Part shown: positions 1-6,733 of the stretch, in pieces
Numbering within the stretch: the stretch's first letter is position 1
How the letters are laid out: every line of letters begins with the position of its first letter
DNA from: JAVVTQ01 sp036653595
GTDB lineage: Bacteria > Bacillota > Clostridia > Oscillospirales > Ruminococcaceae
Assembly (NCBI GenBank): GCA_036653595.1
Contig: JAVVTQ010000045.1
Span: 1 to 11,722, forward strand
Direction: 5' to 3'
Length of the DNA: 11,722 bases
The notes under the pieces: generated by a model
Database searches by the model: none
Told to the model about the DNA's origin: nothing
The model's input: the letters and a program-made list of their open reading frames with translations, nothing else
Program-made: the position numbers and the translations under genes

Positions 1-77
1 AAATCTCAATCAAGCCCAACAAGGCCTGTCCGCGCGCGAGAAAATCGTCAATTATCAAAACGCGCTCGCCTTTTTTC
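1..77 (-). pseudogene. 5'-truncated xpt fragment, cut by the window edge
   Basis: These 77 bases are identical to 301-377 inside the intact xpt gene (about residues 115-140, including the PRPP-binding loop). On the minus strand the fragment follows xpt by only about 60 bases. Its reading frame meets a stop a few codons upstream of the fusion point (TAA near 105) and there is no start codon or ribosome binding site, so it should not make a phosphoribosyltransferase. It probably continues toward the xpt 3' end beyond the window. The perfect identity means either a very recent duplication or an overlap left by assembly. Confidence 0.75.
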
Positions 78-143
78 GCGTGCTGCGGCGATACCGAGCG
101 CGGTTACTCATCACATGTGCGGTTTGAACTGTTTTTTTAGCGG
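78..143 (-). repeat. Repeat D, copy 1 (xpt downstream segment)
   Basis: This segment lies between the xpt stop codon and the truncated xpt fragment. It aligns with 937-1003. The core reading TCATCACATGTGCGG, followed by TTTGAACTGTTTTTT, is almost perfectly shared, and the GCGTGCTGC beside the xpt fusion point is also shared. A shorter match to its right end (131-151) occurs at 740-759. It contains the 8-bp palindrome CACATGTG. No ORF or terminator is visible in it. Confidence 0.7.
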
Positions 144-718
144 CACTCTCTAAACTCAATATTGCCGCCCTCTTTCATACTCTCGATAATCGCGAGTGAT
201 TCGAGATGCACGCCCATGCCGCGAATGAGCCTGCCGCCGTCCTGAAAGCCCTTTTCTATGGCAATTCCACACCCGACAAGCTCGGCGTCAGCTTGTCTCA
301 AAATCTCAATCAAGCCCAACAAGGCCTGTCCGCGCGCGAGAAAATCGTCAATTATCAAAACGCGCTCGCCTTTTTTCAAAAAGCGCGTTGAGACGATAAT
401 TTCATATGTTTTGCCCGTTGTATAGGAGAGCACCTCGGCGCAGTACACCTCACCCGCAATGTTCTTATGCCCCGTTTTCTTTGCAAAAAGCGCATGTACC
501 CCAAGCTGTTCCGCCACTGCACAAGCAAGCGCAATCCCCGATGCCTCGACAGTCAGCACCTTTTCGATTTTTTCGCCTGCAAAGAGTCTCACAAATTCCT
601 GTGCCAACTGCTTTATCAGCGCAGCATCTATCTGATGGTTTAAAAAGCCGTCCACCTTGAGTATATTTCCCTCAAGTACAAGCCCCTCAGCTTGTATCCT
701 CTGCTCGAGCAATTTCAT
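137..718 (-). CDS. xpt: Xanthine phosphoribosyltransferase
   Basis: Xpt converts xanthine and PRPP to XMP in purine salvage, in the cytoplasm. The 193-residue product has the usual family length. It shows the type I phosphoribosyltransferase PRPP loop LIIDDFLARGQA at residues 121-132, the family segment VLTVEASGIALA near 54-65, and the C-terminal block GFQDGGR. The ATG at 718 was chosen because GGGAG lies 8-9 bases upstream and the protein then begins MKLLEQRI, like other Xpt proteins. The same frame stays open upstream to 973, but that part reads antisense-like junk through a decayed xpt copy. No purine riboswitch was recognised upstream; the gene may be read from the rnf-yitT operon or from a weak promoter inside the upstream pseudogene. 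Unusually, truncated copies of its own 3' half flank it on both sides. Confidence 0.95.
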   Translation of the reverse strand: MKLLEQRIQAEGLVLEGNILKVDGFLNHQIDAALIKQLAQEFVRLFAGEKIEKVLTVEASGIALACAVAEQLGVHALFAKKTGHKNIAGEVYCAEVLSYTTGKTYEIIVSTRFLKKGERVLIIDDFLARGQALLGLIEILRQADAELVGCGIAIEKGFQDGGRLIRGMGVHLESLAIIESMKEGGNIEFRECR

Positions 719-739
719 GCGCTGTCTCCCTCTGTGTTG

Positions 740-936
740 TGTTTTTTTGCGGCAATCTCTATAACCGCGAGTGATTCGAGATGCCGCCCATGCCGCCAAT
801 TGGCCTGCCACCGTCCTGAAAGCCATTTTACATGGCAATTCCTCACCCGACAAGCTCTGCGCCCTGCAATTTATAAGAATGCGCTGCCGCTGTCCCCAAA
901 ATTCAAACGGTAAAGCGCTGCTTTTTGGCATTTTTC
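740..936 (-). pseudogene. Decayed 5'-truncated xpt remnant
   Basis: Positions 761-862 align with xpt 186-287 with about 10 mismatches and one gap (close to 90 percent identity by eye). Positions 740-759 match 131-151, just past the xpt stop. About 34 bp between these blocks are missing; in xpt the missing part is bounded by two ACTCTC copies, as expected of slippage deletion. Positions 895-936 still weakly resemble xpt 350-377. In the xpt frame there are in-frame stops: TGA replaces the Cys of VGCGIA and TAA replaces the following Glu. The left part of xpt (start to about residue 114) is absent. It joins repeat D at the same point as the copy at the window edge. Confidence 0.8.
870..899 (-). 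promoter_or_regulatory. Possible weak promoter for xpt
   Basis: On the minus strand TTGGGG (894-899) and TATAAA (870-875) are separated by 18 bases. They lie in the part of the decayed xpt copy that no longer resembles xpt. A transcript from here would have a leader of about 140 bases before xpt. The -35 box is poor, and readthrough from yitT is an equal possibility. Confidence 0.25.
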
Positions 937-1003
937 CGCGTGCTGCAATGAAGCCTGCGCTGTTAATCATCACATGTGCGGTTTTGAACTGTTTTTTCAG
1001 TAT
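937..1003 (-). repeat. Repeat D, copy 2 (between yitT and xpt remnant)
   Basis: This is the diverged partner of 78-143, sitting directly after the yitT stop codon on the minus strand and running into the xpt remnant. Its part at 960-980 also resembles 1062-1081 inside the yitT 3' end (one mismatch and one one-base gap over about 20 bases). The whole unit may therefore be a worn copy of the yitT tail. Confidence 0.65.
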
Positions 1004-1008
1004 CGCCG

Positions 1009-1881
1009 CTACATGTGCTGCTCCGGCTCCTGAAATCCCTCGCCAAAGGCCTCTCTGTAGTCTGTTATCATCACAAGTGCGTCCTTGTCCGTAGAGTACA
1101 CGGCTCGCCGCACATGGACAATCTCGGCATTTGAGCAGGCGCAGAAAACCATGCGTCTGACCTCGCCCGTATATGAACCTTTCCCCTCGAAAATAGTCGA
1201 GCCTCGCCCCGTCATATCGGAGATGACGTCGGCCACCTCATCGGGCATGTTTGTTATGATAAAGGCCATTTTTCCGACTGAGGCGCCGTTCATTATTTTA
1301 TCCATAACCGTGGAGCAGACCGCCGTCATGACCACACCGCTCAGCATGGCGTCGATTCGTCCAAACACAATTGCCCCGCAGAGAATTATGACTCCGTCCA
1401 GCAAAATCGTCAGCTGCCCCAAAGACATGTGCGGAAACAGCTTTTTGAGCGAAAACACAAGAAAATCACTCCCGCCGGTCGATGAGCCGCGCAGATAAAT
1501 AAGCGCCAAACCCGCGCCGGAAAGTGCTCCCGCAAAAAGCGCAGCCAGAAGCTCGTTTCCATTGTACGCCGGCAACAGCGGAAAGAGATAGTCGAGAAAA
1601 AAAGCAGAAATCACCATTGATTTAAGCGATTTCAGCAAAAAGTTTTTTTTGAGAAATTTAAAGCTTATGAGTATTATCGGTATGTTCAGCAGCAGCGTCA
1701 GCATACCTATCGGCAAGTCCGTGAAGTGGTTTATTATAATTGAAATACCCGAAAGACCGCCGGGCGCAAAGTCAGCGTTGAAAGCAAAGGTATATATCCC
1801 CGATGCAAACAGCAGACTTCCGACGACGTCAAAAAAAAGATCGATTAAAATTGTTTTGCAGTCATATTTCTTTTTTGTCAT
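1009..1881 (-). CDS. YitT family membrane protein
   Basis: The 290-residue product has the two-part layout of the YitT family. Five or six hydrophobic segments span residues 14-200 and include the family block GIYTFAFNADFAPGGLSGI. A soluble C-terminal DUF2179 domain follows at about 215-283, with GRGSTIFEGKGSYTG and DALVMITDYREAFGEGF. No biochemical activity is established for the family. The ATG at 1881 overlaps the rnfB stop codon (ATGA, 1878-1881) and has no good Shine-Dalgarno sequence, so translation is probably coupled to rnfB. It is the last gene of the rnf operon before the xpt repeat region. Whether it works with Rnf or is simply co-transcribed cannot be told from sequence. Confidence 0.9.
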   Translation of the reverse strand: MTKKKYDCKTILIDLFFDVVGSLLFASGIYTFAFNADFAPGGLSGISIIINHFTDLPIGMLTLLLNIPIILISFKFLKKNFLLKSLKSMVISAFFLDYLFPLLPAYNGNELLAALFAGALSGAGLALIYLRGSSTGGSDFLVFSLKKLFPHMSLGQLTILLDGVIILCGAIVFGRIDAMLSGVVMTAVCSTVMDKIMNGASVGKMAFIITNMPDEVADVISDMTGRGSTIFEGKGSYTGEVRRMVFCACSNAEIVHVRRAVYSTDKDALVMITDYREAFGEGFQEPEQHM

Positions 1882-2666
1882 AGAGTTATTATAGCATGAA
1901 CCGGGCACAATGTCGCGCATTTTTTGCAGCCGACACACAGGTCTTGATCTATTACGGCAAGACCTCCCTCGATGCTGATTGCTCCCACAGGGCACTCCGC
2001 GACACATTTTTTGCAGCCTATGCACCCTGCAAGGCACACCTTGTGAGTGGCGGGGCCGACGGACGTGTTTTTGCACGCAACCGCAGCTGACGCACTTTTG
2101 TCAACCATTGTGATAATTCCCTTTGGACATGCGAGCACGCACGCGCCGCAGCCTGTACATTTTTTCTCATCGACGCCGGCGACACCGTTTTCGACTGTTA
2201 TTGCCCCGAATTTGCAAGCCGCCGCACAGTCTCCGAGTCCCATGCACCCAAAGGCGCAGCTTCCCGCTCCGGCATGGAGCATGTTTGTGGCCGCACAGCT
2301 TTGTATTCCGGAATAATCAAACTTTCTCTTTGTTTTATCCTGCGTGCCGCGGCAAGCCACAAAAGCTTTTTTCACTTCGCCAAAAACCGCGTCAACGCCC
2401 ATCACTTTGCCTATTTCCGACGCGGTGACGGCGCCGCCGACTGTGCAGCGGTTTGGCTCTGCCTCTCCCTTTGCCACCGCGGCGGCATAATTTGAGCATC
2501 CCGCAAATCCGCAGGCACCGCAGTTTGCGCCCGGCAAAAGAGCCGCAATTGTGTCCGCGCGCTCGTCCGTCGGCACAAACAGAAGCTTTGACGCGATGAC
2601 AAGTATTATCGAAGCGAGTGCTCCGAGACACGAAACGACCAAAATCGCCGTCAAAATCGAATTCAT
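1878..2666 (-). CDS. rnfB: Rnf complex subunit B, polyferredoxin
   Basis: RnfB is the ferredoxin-docking subunit that brings electrons into the Rnf complex on the cytoplasmic face. The 262-residue product has an N-terminal membrane anchor (about 3-27), then the Fe-S domain GANCGACGFAGC with a further Cys downstream. After that come a cluster region with Cys spaced C-x3-C-x5-C-x3-C (CAFGCMGLGDCAAAC) and three ferredoxin-type CxxCxxCxxxCP-like sites (CTGCGACVLACP, CLAGCIGCKKCVAECP, CVGCKKCATLCP). It is shorter than the longest clostridial RnfB proteins. The ATG at 2666 was preferred because GGGGGTG lies 8 bases upstream; a GTG at 2675 would overlap that site. It starts 12 bp after rnfA and overlaps yitT by 4 bp. 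Confidence 0.96.
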   Translation of the reverse strand: MNSILTAILVVSCLGALASIILVIASKLLFVPTDERADTIAALLPGANCGACGFAGCSNYAAAVAKGEAEPNRCTVGGAVTASEIGKVMGVDAVFGEVKKAFVACRGTQDKTKRKFDYSGIQSCAATNMLHAGAGSCAFGCMGLGDCAAACKFGAITVENGVAGVDEKKCTGCGACVLACPKGIITMVDKSASAAVACKNTSVGPATHKVCLAGCIGCKKCVAECPVGAISIEGGLAVIDQDLCVGCKKCATLCPVHAIITL

Positions 2667-2678
2667 GAAAAGCACCCC

Positions 2679-3269
2679 CTACTTGAATAAATTTTCAACA
2701 ATTCCCGTAAAGCCCATGAAGGTGAGAGAGGTCAGCGACGCGGCAACAAGCGTTATCGGAAGACCCTCAAAGCACTTCGGCGGTTTTGCACGCAAAAGCG
2801 TGCGGCGCACGCCGGAAAAAAGCACCATCGCGAGCATAAAGCCAAGTCCCGCTCCCACGCCCGACACAACGCTCTCCAAAAAGCCGTACTTTTTGGTGAC
2901 ATTCAGTATTGTCACCCCCAGCACGGCGCAGTTTGTCGTGATGAGCGGAAGATATATCCCAAGCGCCTTGTAAAGAGGCGGCATGAATTTTTTGAGTGCA
3001 AACTCCACAAGCTGCACAAGCGCCGCTATGACGAGTATGAACACAACAGTCTCCATGTAGTCGAGCTTCAGCGGGATGAGCAGGGCGGATCTTATACCCC
3101 ATGTGGCGGCGGAGGACAGCCCCATAACAAAGATGACGGCGGCGCTCATTCCGAGCGCACCGGACAGGTTTTTGGACACGCCGAGAAAAGGGCATATCCC
3201 CAGAAATTTAACAAGCACGAAGTTCTCTGTCAAAATCATTGTGAAGAGGATTATCATCATCTCTTTCAT
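2679..3269 (-). CDS. rnfA: Rnf complex subunit A
   Basis: RnfA is an integral membrane subunit that, paired with RnfE, holds an intramembrane iron-sulfur cluster passing electrons across the membrane. The 196-residue protein has six hydrophobic segments. The paired family motifs are LGICPFLG (Cys26) and GIYLPLITTNC (Cys114), the cysteines proposed as cluster ligands. The start ATG overlaps the rnfE stop (ATGA, 3266-3269) and has a strong GAGGAGGG site 9 bases upstream. Length and motif spacing are typical. It should form an inverted-topology pair with RnfE next to it. Confidence 0.97.
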   Translation of the reverse strand: MKEMMIILFTMILTENFVLVKFLGICPFLGVSKNLSGALGMSAAVIFVMGLSSAATWGIRSALLIPLKLDYMETVVFILVIAALVQLVEFALKKFMPPLYKALGIYLPLITTNCAVLGVTILNVTKKYGFLESVVSGVGAGLGFMLAMVLFSGVRRTLLRAKPPKCFEGLPITLVAASLTSLTFMGFTGIVENLFK

Positions 3270-3931
3270 TTTCCGCAGCCCTCCTCATTGCATTTGTCAC
3301 AGCCCCCGCACGCGGAGCACGACACCTCGAGCTTCTTTGAGCTTCCCCTCTTTTGCAGCAGAGCGCTCAGCAGCGCAATGGCACAGCCAAAAGTGAAGAA
3401 CCCGCCCGGAGACATCACCATTATACCTATGCTGTACTCCTGCGGAAAAACGCGCATGTCAAATATTGTCCCCGCGCCGATAAGCTCGCGGACACAGCCC
3501 ATCACAACAAGCGTCGCTGTAAACCCTAGTCCCATGCCAAGTCCGTCAAAGGCGGAGTCAATCACCGGATTCTTGCTTGCAAACATCTCCGCGCGGCCTA
3601 AAATTATGCAGTTTACAACGATGAGCGGCAGATAAATGCCCAGCATCGCGTTTAGGTCCGGCAAAAAAGCCTCAACCAACATCATGACGACCGTGACAAA
3701 ACCCGCCACTATCGTTATGTAGGCCGGAATTCTGATTTTGCCGGGAATCACCTTGCGAAGCGCCGAAATCGCCATATTGGAGCATATCAGCACAAAGGTA
3801 GCGGCAAGACCCATGCCCAATCCACCGACGACACTGGTGCTTATTGCCAGCGTCGGACACGTTCCGAGCACTAGGCGCAGCACGGGGTTTTCGTCAAAAA
3901 TTCCGTTTTTAATCAGGCTGAGTTTCTTCAT
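3266..3931 (-). CDS. rnfE: Rnf complex subunit E with Cys-rich tail
   Basis: RnfE is the membrane partner of RnfA. The 221-residue protein has six hydrophobic segments with LGTCPTLA (Cys25) and GIYLPLIVVNC (Cys108), the counterparts of the RnfA cluster cysteines, and the family block GRAEMFASKNP. The ATG at 3931 overlaps the rnfG stop (ATGA) and follows GGGGGTGA. Unusual is the cytoplasmic-side C-terminal extension after about residue 195. It ends in a run of cysteines at 205, 208, 211, 214 and 219 (SCSACGGCDKCNEEGCGK), a CxxCxxCxxC pattern like a ferredoxin site or a metal-binding tail. The core assignment is secure; the role of the tail is unknown. Confidence 0.96.
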   Translation of the reverse strand: MKKLSLIKNGIFDENPVLRLVLGTCPTLAISTSVVGGLGMGLAATFVLICSNMAISALRKVIPGKIRIPAYITIVAGFVTVVMMLVEAFLPDLNAMLGIYLPLIVVNCIILGRAEMFASKNPVIDSAFDGLGMGLGFTATLVVMGCVRELIGAGTIFDMRVFPQEYSIGIMVMSPGGFFTFGCAIALLSALLQKRGSSKKLEVSCSACGGCDKCNEEGCGK

Positions 3932-4461
3932 TTTGTCACCCCCGCAAGCTCTTTGTATACTTCGAACGCCGTTTTCACCGCGCCGTTGACACCTTTGCAC
4001 GAGAGCGTTGCGCCGGAGATTATCGAAACCTCCCCGACCTCTTGCTCACCTATTTCTTTATATTTCGAGAGGTACGCCTCTTCCCCAACCTTTGAGCCGA
4101 CACGCGCGGACTCACCTGAGGCATCGGCCGTTATCCCGACAATTTTTCCCTCTTTGTCAATTCCGACCGTAACCTTTATCTTTCCCTTGTAGCCGTTTCC
4201 CATAACCTCAATGACATAGCCCTTGTCCCCGTCGACGGAGTATATGCTCTCAACGCCTTCCCTGTCGGTTTTTATCTCCTCAAACTCCGCCGCCTCGGGA
4301 AACATCTGCGCGCGTTGCTCTGTCGCCAGGCGCAGCTTTTCGGCCTTAATTATAGGTGCCGTCTTTGCGTTTGTCAGAGCGAGCGCGGCGGAGACGACAA
4401 AACAGATGAGCGTCAGTATGAGCACCGGCTTGACGTATTCCGAATACGTATTCTTATTCAT
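3928..4461 (-). CDS. rnfG: Rnf complex subunit G, covalent FMN carrier
   Basis: RnfG carries FMN covalently bound to a threonine on the extracytoplasmic side and passes electrons within the Rnf complex. The 177-residue protein has one N-terminal membrane segment (about 11-30). The flavinylation motif SGATLS is at 149-154, with Thr152 the expected attachment residue, followed by the usual C-terminal helix. The family stretch that often reads ETPGLG is ESARVG here. The ATG has a textbook AAGGAGGG site 7 bases upstream. It overlaps rnfD by 8 bp and rnfE by 4 bp. A flavin transferase (ApbE) would be needed for flavinylation and is not in the window. Confidence 0.96.
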   Translation of the reverse strand: MNKNTYSEYVKPVLILTLICFVVSAALALTNAKTAPIIKAEKLRLATEQRAQMFPEAAEFEEIKTDREGVESIYSVDGDKGYVIEVMGNGYKGKIKVTVGIDKEGKIVGITADASGESARVGSKVGEEAYLSKYKEIGEQEVGEVSIISGATLSCKGVNGAVKTAFEVYKELAGVTK

Positions 4462-5392
4462 GAGCCGCCCTCCTTGTCCCGTATGGTCTTCTCCTTGTAA
4501 ATCCGTTTATATAAGGCACCAGAAGATTCATTATCAAAATCGCATATGAGACACCCTCTGTGGAGTTTGCGTACATGCGGATAAGCGCCGTTATCAGACC
4601 GCAGCCCAGCCCAAACACAAGCTTGCCCATGTTCGTATAGGGCGTTGTGACGTAGTCTGTGGCCATAAAGACAGCTCCCAGAAACAACCCTCCCGAGAGT
4701 GTGGCCAAAAGCGGCGCCCCACATCCGAAAAGCCATGAAAACAAAGTGCAGGATCCGATGAAAACGAGCGGTATCATCGGGCTTATCACCCGCCGCACGA
4801 CAAGGTAAACACCGCCCAGCAAAAGTGCGGCACAGCTTGTTTCGCCGAGCATACCGCCATGGTTTCCCAAAAACAGGCTCCACGCGTCGAGCTGCGCACC
4901 GGCGCCCGCTTCGATGAGCCTTAGCGGTGTCGCGCCGGCAAGCGCATCGGGCACAGCGCGAGGGTAATTATACGTCGTCATCGTGAGCGCAAACGACATC
5001 ACCATCGCAACTCTCCCTGCAAGCGCCGGGTTTACAAAGTTGCATCCAATGCCTCCAAAAAGCTGCTTTACAACTATTATGGCGACAAACGCCCCCAGTC
5101 CCAGCTGCCACACCGGCAGCTCGCTCGGAACATTAAACGAAAGCAAGACTCCCGTAACCACAGCGGACAGGTCGCCGATGGTGCTTGTTTTTTTTGCGAT
5201 TTTGCAGTACAGCCATTCGAGTGCCACGCAAAAAGCCACGCCCGCTGCAATGCGCACAGCGGCGCAAGCCCCGAATAACACGACCGCGACGACGGCCGAC
5301 GGGGAAAGTGCAATTATGACATCGAGCATTATTTGGCGCGTTGTGCATTTGGACGAAATGTGCGGCGAGGACGACACAGTCAGATTATTCAT
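4454..5392 (-). CDS. rnfD: Rnf complex subunit D, covalent FMN membrane subunit
   Basis: RnfD is a multispanning subunit homologous to NqrB, with a covalent FMN. The 312-residue protein contains the flavin attachment region AGATPL (Thr155), the family blocks GGIGCNFVNPALAGR (113-127) and FMATDYVTTPYTNMGK (242-257), and about nine to ten hydrophobic segments. The ATG at 5392 overlaps the rnfC stop (ATGA, 5389-5392) and follows AAAGGAG by 11 bases. An open frame extends upstream to 5488 inside rnfC, but it has no family similarity, so the downstream start is preferred. Confidence 0.96.
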   Translation of the reverse strand: MNNLTVSSSPHISSKCTTRQIMLDVIIALSPSAVVAVVLFGACAAVRIAAGVAFCVALEWLYCKIAKKTSTIGDLSAVVTGVLLSFNVPSELPVWQLGLGAFVAIIVVKQLFGGIGCNFVNPALAGRVAMVMSFALTMTTYNYPRAVPDALAGATPLRLIEAGAGAQLDAWSLFLGNHGGMLGETSCAALLLGGVYLVVRRVISPMIPLVFIGSCTLFSWLFGCGAPLLATLSGGLFLGAVFMATDYVTTPYTNMGKLVFGLGCGLITALIRMYANSTEGVSYAILIMNLLVPYINGFTRRRPYGTRRAAHE

Positions 5393-6708
5393 TTTTTTGC
5401 CGTCTCCTTTCTCACCGCGGCCTTTGAAAGGCGCATGGTTTGGGTTATAGAGCGCATCGCCGGACACACGAAGGTGCAGCTGCCGCATTCAATGCAGTTC
5501 ATAACACCCAATTCCTGCTGTTGCTTTGTGTCACCCAGCTCATAGCAGAGCTGTATCTCAGCCGGGGACAGCCGCATGGGGCAGGCCTTGATGCATCTGC
5601 CGCATCGGATGCACGGATTGTTGTCGCAGAGCTTTACTTCCTGCTGTGAAAGCGCGATGACCGCGTTGTTGTTTTTGAGTATGGGATAGTCGTCCGTGCA
5701 CAGCGAAATCCCCATCATGGGGCCGCCCATGAGCAGCTTTTTAGGCTCACAGCTGTAGCCCTTGCACGCTTCGACAAGCTCGCTTATTCTTGTACCGATC
5801 GGCACAAGCAGGTTTTTTCCCTCCGTTACTGCCCCGCCGTCGACGGTGACGCGCTTTTGCACCAGCGGCATTCCGCTTTTCATGTATTTATTTATAAATG
5901 AGACGGTGCACACATTCAAGACAAGAACTCCCGCATCCGACGGCAGCTTTCCCGCAGGCACCTGTCTTTTTGCAACACTTGATATCAAAACCTTTTCCGC
6001 GCCCTGCGGGTAGGTGCATTTCAGCGCGACAATTTCAATTCCCGTGTCTTTCGCGCACATTTTCAGCGCCTCAATGGCCTTTGGCTTGTTCTTTTCTACG
6101 GCGATGACGGCTCTCTCAAGCCCCAGCAGTTTTTTTACCAAAAGCACGCCCTCAACTATGTCCGCCGTGCTTTCCAGCATCTCTCTGTAATCACTTGTTA
6201 TGTACGGCTCGCACTCCGCGCCGTTGATGATGAGCGTGTCAATATGCGCGTTTTTTGGAATTGCGAGCTTGACGTGTGTCGGAAATCCCGCGCCGCCCAG
6301 TCCTACAAGGCCGGACTGCGCCACCGCCTCGACAAGCTGCTTTGCATCTGTGACAACAGGCCTTTGCAGCGACGGGTCGGGTGTGAATTTTTTGTCGCTC
6401 TCGATTTCAACGCATGTCATCGGCGCGCCCGACGTTGAGACAAGCTCGGCCAATCCCAGCACTGTTCCGCTGACTGAGGAATGGATATTTGCGCTGACAA
6501 AGCCGTCCGCTTTCCCGACAAGCGTCCCCACAAATACAGCGTCGCCCTTTTTGACGCAGACCTGTGCGGGCTTTCCTATGTGCTGCGACAGCGGCAGCAT
6601 CACTTTATTTGGACTTATGAGTTCGCCCGTCGCGCAGTTCTCCGTGTTTTTTCTGTGCGGCACGTCGACGCCGCGCGCCGGAAGAGCAAAGAGATATTTT
6701 TTTTCCAC
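5389..6708 (-). CDS. rnfC: Rnf complex subunit C, NADH-binding Fe-S subunit
   Basis: RnfC is the peripheral cytoplasmic subunit that exchanges electrons with NAD(H). Counting from the GTG at 6708, the 439-residue protein has an N-terminal barrel-sandwich region and a glycine-rich nucleotide/flavin loop GLVGLGGAGFPTH at about 133-145. The family block INGAECEPYITSDYR follows. Two CxxCxxCxxxCP clusters lie near the C-terminus (Cys 366/369/372/376 and 405/408/411/415). No ATG fits the start. Candidates are GTG 6708 (GGAG three bases upstream, AAGGA twelve upstream), GTG 6717 and TTG 6720; the first best matches the usual RnfC N-terminus. It is the first rnf gene and lies about 25 bp (13 with the TTG) after the glycosyltransferase. 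Confidence 0.95.
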   Translation of the reverse strand: MEKKYLFALPARGVDVPHRKNTENCATGELISPNKVMLPLSQHIGKPAQVCVKKGDAVFVGTLVGKADGFVSANIHSSVSGTVLGLAELVSTSGAPMTCVEIESDKKFTPDPSLQRPVVTDAKQLVEAVAQSGLVGLGGAGFPTHVKLAIPKNAHIDTLIINGAECEPYITSDYREMLESTADIVEGVLLVKKLLGLERAVIAVEKNKPKAIEALKMCAKDTGIEIVALKCTYPQGAEKVLISSVAKRQVPAGKLPSDAGVLVLNVCTVSFINKYMKSGMPLVQKRVTVDGGAVTEGKNLLVPIGTRISELVEACKGYSCEPKKLLMGGPMMGISLCTDDYPILKNNNAVIALSQQEVKLCDNNPCIRCGRCIKACPMRLSPAEIQLCYELGDTKQQQELGVMNCIECGSCTFVCPAMRSITQTMRLSKAAVRKETAKK

Positions 6709-6733
6709 ATTCTCCACCAATCCTTAGTTATGT

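Noticed and set aside
719..973. N-terminal extension of xpt by 85 residues (open frame upstream to 973)
   Set aside because: It reads out of frame through the decayed xpt copy, has no family similarity, and the ATG at 718 has a ribosome binding site and the family's normal length.
1..1003. CRISPR-like or regular repeat array formed by the repeated xpt segments
   Set aside because: The repeats are long pieces of a gene, irregularly spaced and of different age; there are no short spacers and no cas genes.
719..1008. Purine riboswitch ahead of xpt
   Set aside because: xpt often has one in Firmicutes, so I looked for the aptamer. The interval is explained by repeat D and the xpt remnant and shows no conserved aptamer core.
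5393..5488. Longer rnfD start with 32 extra residues
   Set aside because: The extension overlaps the end of rnfC, and the ATG at 5392 has AAAGGAG and the usual 4-bp overlap with rnfC.
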